9,290 nucleotides of DNA from DASPJR01 sp035628505 (GTDB lineage Bacteria > Planctomycetota > SZUA-567 > H5-PLA8): NCBI GenBank assembly GCA_035628505.1, contig DASPJR010000155.1, positions 1 to 9,290 of the forward strand. Direction: 5' to 3'. Positions 6,827-9,290 of the stretch are shown here, piece after piece (the first letter of the stretch is position 1; each line of letters begins with the position of its first letter). The notes below the pieces were generated by a model. The model was not told the DNA's origin. It ran no database searches and worked only from the letters and a program-made list of their open reading frames with translations. Made by a program: the position numbers and the translations under genes.

Positions 6827-7429
6827 ATGGAGTCTGCTTTGCAGAACAGGGCCGCAACGTTTCCGCTTCACCCGCCTGTGTTTTTCAGGATGGCCGCTGC
6901 GGCATGCCTTTTCTGCAGCCTGCTGTGTGCGTGCGCCAGAGGCGAAGACCGGAACCTGGAGTACCAGGTAAAAGCAGGCTTCCTCTACAATTTTACGAAG
7001 TTTGTCGATTGGCCGAGGGAGGCGTTCGCGAGTGCCACCGATCCGATTGTGATCACGATTTTCGGCGCCGATCCATTTGGCCAGCGATTCGATGACGCCG
7101 TCAAGAACGAGACGACCGATGGCCGCAAAATTGTCATCCGGCGCGTGCGCAAACTTGAGGACATCGAGCCAACCCACCTTTTATACATCAGCAATTCCGA
7201 AGTGGGAAATGAAGCGCAGATACTGGCCCAGGTTCGGCGCAAGAGCATCGTAACGGTGGGCGAATCCAATGACTTCATACGGAATGGAGGAATGATCCGC
7301 TTCGTGATGCAGGACGGCAAAGTGCGCTTCATCATCAATGCCGCCGCTGAACGCGAGTCCGGGGTCACGGTCCGCTCGCAGCTCAAGCGCCTGGCTACCG
7401 CGATCGTGGATTCAGCGAGGCAGAAATGA
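6827..7429 (+). CDS. Periplasmic YfiR/DUF4154 family protein
   Basis: This 200-residue exported protein consists of one YfiR (DUF4154) domain from about 44 to 196. It starts EYQVKAGFLYNFTKFVDWP and continues with ITIFGADPFG, THLLYISNSE, SIVTVGESNDFIRNGGMIRFV and KVRFIINAAA, all typical of the family. In Pseudomonas, YfiR sits in the periplasm and represses the CHASE8 diguanylate cyclase YfiN. The hydrophobic signal spans about 22-36; Cys36 could be a lipidation site, but LCAC is a poor lipobox. The mature part has no cysteine, so the disulphides reported for P. aeruginosa YfiR cannot form. The ATG abuts the receptor stop codon and has no Shine-Dalgarno, pointing to translational coupling. An internal Met at residue 22 (6890) is a less likely start because its N-region lacks positive charge. 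It most likely relays receptor state to the kinase encoded next. Confidence 0.93.
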   Translation: MESALQNRAATFPLHPPVFFRMAAAACLFCSLLCACARGEDRNLEYQVKAGFLYNFTKFVDWPREAFASATDPIVITIFGADPFGQRFDDAVKNETTDGRKIVIRRVRKLEDIEPTHLLYISNSEVGNEAQILAQVRRKSIVTVGESNDFIRNGGMIRFVMQDGKVRFIINAAAERESGVTVRSQLKRLATAIVDSARQK

Positions 7430-9243
7430 TACGCGTGGTCCGCGATCTTCCGATCCGCCGCAAAATCATCCTGATCATTCTGACCGTGGTGGGCATCGCC
7501 CTCGTGCTGCAGCGCACAGTGATCTATTTCAGCGACCTGCAGTCTTCGCGCAATAACATCCGCGCGGATATGATTTCCCTTGCGGAAATCATCAGCGCCA
7601 ACAGCGAAGCGGCCATGGTGTTCAACGATCCGCGCGCTGTCGGCCATACCCTTCAATCACTGCGCCTCAACCCGGTCATTCTGGCCGCAAGCATTTACAA
7701 CCAGGACGGCAAGCTTTTCGCCGGCTACAGCGTCGAGAATCAGAATGTCGTGCTTCCCGAAACGGCGCAACGTGATGGCGTGGTCTTTGAAGGAGACCAG
7801 CTGAAGCTTTTTCATCCCATGATCCTGGACAATAAGCGGATCGGCACGGTGTACCTGCTGGTGGATCTTCGCCCGATGTACCAGCAGCTCAACCGCAGCA
7901 ACGCCATTGCGTTTGTCATCGTCGTCGTGGTCTTCTTATTCGCACTGATTCTCTCGTCGCTCATGCAGCGCCTGGTTTCCCGGCCAATACTCGCCCTGGC
8001 CGAAACGGCTCGACAGGTATCTGAGAAGAAGGATTATTCGCTACGTGCGCAGAAAAGCAGCGATGATGAGCTGGGCGTGCTCATCGATGGCTTCAATGAC
8101 ATGCTCTCGCAGATCGAAGCACGGGAAGCCGCGCTGCGCGAATCACAGCGCCGCGTGACGCTCCTCGTACAGGAAACGCCGCTGGGCGTAATAGTTTTCG
8201 ACACTCAGTTTACGGTGCTGGAATGGAACAAGGCCGCCGAGCGCATCTTCGGCTACACCGAGGGGGAGATTGCAGGAAAAAGCGGGCGTTGCATCATGCC
8301 GGAGGATTCGTGGAATATGGGGGGCGCAGCGGTCTGGACCGACCTGTTGCGCAATGCCGGTGGTCGCCGCTCAATTCACACCAACATTCGCAAGGACGGC
8401 AGGCGCATTATCTGCGACTGGTACAACACGGCACTGGCGGACGACAGCGGAAAAATCATCGGTGTGGCAGCGATGGTCGACGATATTACGGACCGTAAAC
8501 GCGCTGAAGATGAAATCCAGAAGCTGAACGAACAGCTGGAACTGCGCGTGCGCGAACGCACCTCCCAGCTGGAAGCCGCCAACAAAGAGCTCGAAGCGTT
8601 CGCCTACTCCGTTTCCCACGATTTGCGCGCTCCGCTGCGCGCAATTGACGGCTTCAGCCAGCTGATAGAGGCGGAGTATGCAGAACGACTGGATGTGCGA
8701 GGCCGCGATTACCTGAGGCGCGTGCGCGAAGCAACGCAGCGCATGGGACAGCTTATCGACGACATGCTCACGCTATCGCGCGTTTCGCGCTCCGAAATGA
8801 AACGGGAGCCCATCGACTTGAGCGAGATGGTGCAGCTGATTATCGATGACCTGCGCGAGCGCGAACCGCAACGGCGCGTCGAGGTTGTAATTACGCCCGG
8901 CATCCAGGCCACAGGTGATCCGCGCCTGGTTCGCATCATGCTTGAGAATCTCATTGGTAATGCCTGGAAATTCACATCGCGGAAAGCCGACGGAAGAATC
9001 GAGTTCGGAGAGACGACGCGGGACGGAAAAAATATATTCTATGTGAAAGATAACGGGGCAGGCTTTGACATGTCTTATGCCAACCGCCTTTTCACCGCCT
9101 TTCAACGTCTGCATACCGCGTCAGAGTTTCCGGGCACGGGTGTCGGTCTTGCGATTGTCCATCGCGTAGTACTGCGGCACAGCGGTTGCATTTGGGCAGA
9201 GGGAGAGGTAGATAAAGGCGCAACCTTTTCGTTCACGCTTTAA
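7426..9243 (+). CDS. CHASE8-HAMP-PAS sensor histidine kinase
   Basis: This 605-residue inner-membrane kinase has its domains in clear order. A first membrane helix spans 13-34. A periplasmic CHASE8 domain follows at about 35-157, with SLAEIISANSEAAMVFNDP and AASIYNQDGKLFAGY. A second membrane helix lies at about 160-181, then HAMP (about 183-235) and PAS (about 240-355, with VLEWNKAAERIFGYTEGEI). A coiled coil (about 356-390) leads to HisKA with the phosphoacceptor H398 in SVSHDLRAPLRAIDGF. The ATPase domain has an N box (ENLIGNAWKF, 507-516), G1 (DNGAGFD, 542-548), the segment LFTAFQRLH, and G2 (GTGVGL, 570-575). All catalytic motifs are intact and there is no receiver domain, so a separate response regulator is needed. 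The start overlaps the YfiR stop as ATGA and has GAGG five bases upstream. CHASE8 is the sensor of YfiN, so YfiR is its expected periplasmic partner. Confidence 0.95.
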   Translation: MIRVVRDLPIRRKIILIILTVVGIALVLQRTVIYFSDLQSSRNNIRADMISLAEIISANSEAAMVFNDPRAVGHTLQSLRLNPVILAASIYNQDGKLFAGYSVENQNVVLPETAQRDGVVFEGDQLKLFHPMILDNKRIGTVYLLVDLRPMYQQLNRSNAIAFVIVVVVFLFALILSSLMQRLVSRPILALAETARQVSEKKDYSLRAQKSSDDELGVLIDGFNDMLSQIEAREAALRESQRRVTLLVQETPLGVIVFDTQFTVLEWNKAAERIFGYTEGEIAGKSGRCIMPEDSWNMGGAAVWTDLLRNAGGRRSIHTNIRKDGRRIICDWYNTALADDSGKIIGVAAMVDDITDRKRAEDEIQKLNEQLELRVRERTSQLEAANKELEAFAYSVSHDLRAPLRAIDGFSQLIEAEYAERLDVRGRDYLRRVREATQRMGQLIDDMLTLSRVSRSEMKREPIDLSEMVQLIIDDLREREPQRRVEVVITPGIQATGDPRLVRIMLENLIGNAWKFTSRKADGRIEFGETTRDGKNIFYVKDNGAGFDMSYANRLFTAFQRLHTASEFPGTGVGLAIVHRVVLRHSGCIWAEGEVDKGATFSFTL

Positions 9244-9290
9244 GTCTGAGATGAATAGACGTGATCCCCACTGGAACACCGCAGCCCATT

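Noticed and set aside
6985..7656. A 223-codon open frame on the minus strand across the YfiR-kinase junction.
   Set aside because: It is antisense to two strongly supported genes and shows no domain signature.
9251..9290. An ATG at 9251 opens a reading frame (MNRRDPHWNTAAH) to the right edge, which could be the next gene of the operon.
   Set aside because: Only 13 codons are visible, there is no good Shine-Dalgarno sequence, and it does not resemble the start of a response regulator.
1..9290. CRISPR arrays, tRNA or rRNA genes, insertion sequences, attachment sites.
   Set aside because: I found no regularly spaced repeats, tRNA-like cloverleaf, transposase or integrase coding, or flanking duplications.

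Overview
The window comes from a bacterial chromosome. It holds five complete protein-coding genes plus one gene cut by the left edge. The organism must be a diderm (Gram-negative-type) bacterium: there is a TonB-dependent outer-membrane receptor and there are exported periplasmic proteins. The MiaA sequence (DSMKLYRG in the tRNA-binding region, then DIGTAKP) and the double B-box-like zinc-finger membrane protein recall Planctomycetota and related lineages. That placement is from memory and only moderately to weakly supported. Coding is dense and codon use looks even throughout. I see no transposase, phage gene, tRNA, rRNA, CRISPR array or other sign of recent transfer.

Left part (1-2345): miaA (tRNA i6A37 synthesis) runs leftward and leaves the window. 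It is transcribed divergently, across a short AT-rich spacer, from a 488-residue membrane protein. That protein carries two equally spaced Cys/His zinc-binding modules in its N-terminal half and about six membrane segments in its C-terminal half.

Middle (2346-4450): a secreted CAP/SCP-domain protein with a strong ribosome binding site faces a leftward universal stress protein gene. Only 16 bases separate the two stops. A small hairpin in that gap may end transcription of the stress gene.

Right part (4727-9243): three tightly packed genes form what looks like one operon. They encode a TonB-dependent outer-membrane receptor, a periplasmic YfiR/DUF4154 protein that starts directly after the receptor stop codon, and an inner-membrane histidine kinase with a CHASE8 sensor domain that overlaps the YfiR gene by 4 bases (ATGA). 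YfiR and CHASE8 are known partners in the Pseudomonas YfiBNR system, where CHASE8 belongs to a diguanylate cyclase. Here the same periplasmic pair is joined to a histidine kinase, and a TonB receptor stands where the outer-membrane lipoprotein YfiB would be. My inference is a trans-envelope pathway in which the receptor state is relayed through YfiR to the kinase. The kinase has no receiver domain, so its response regulator must be encoded elsewhere, possibly just beyond the right edge. This cassette is the most interesting part of the window.
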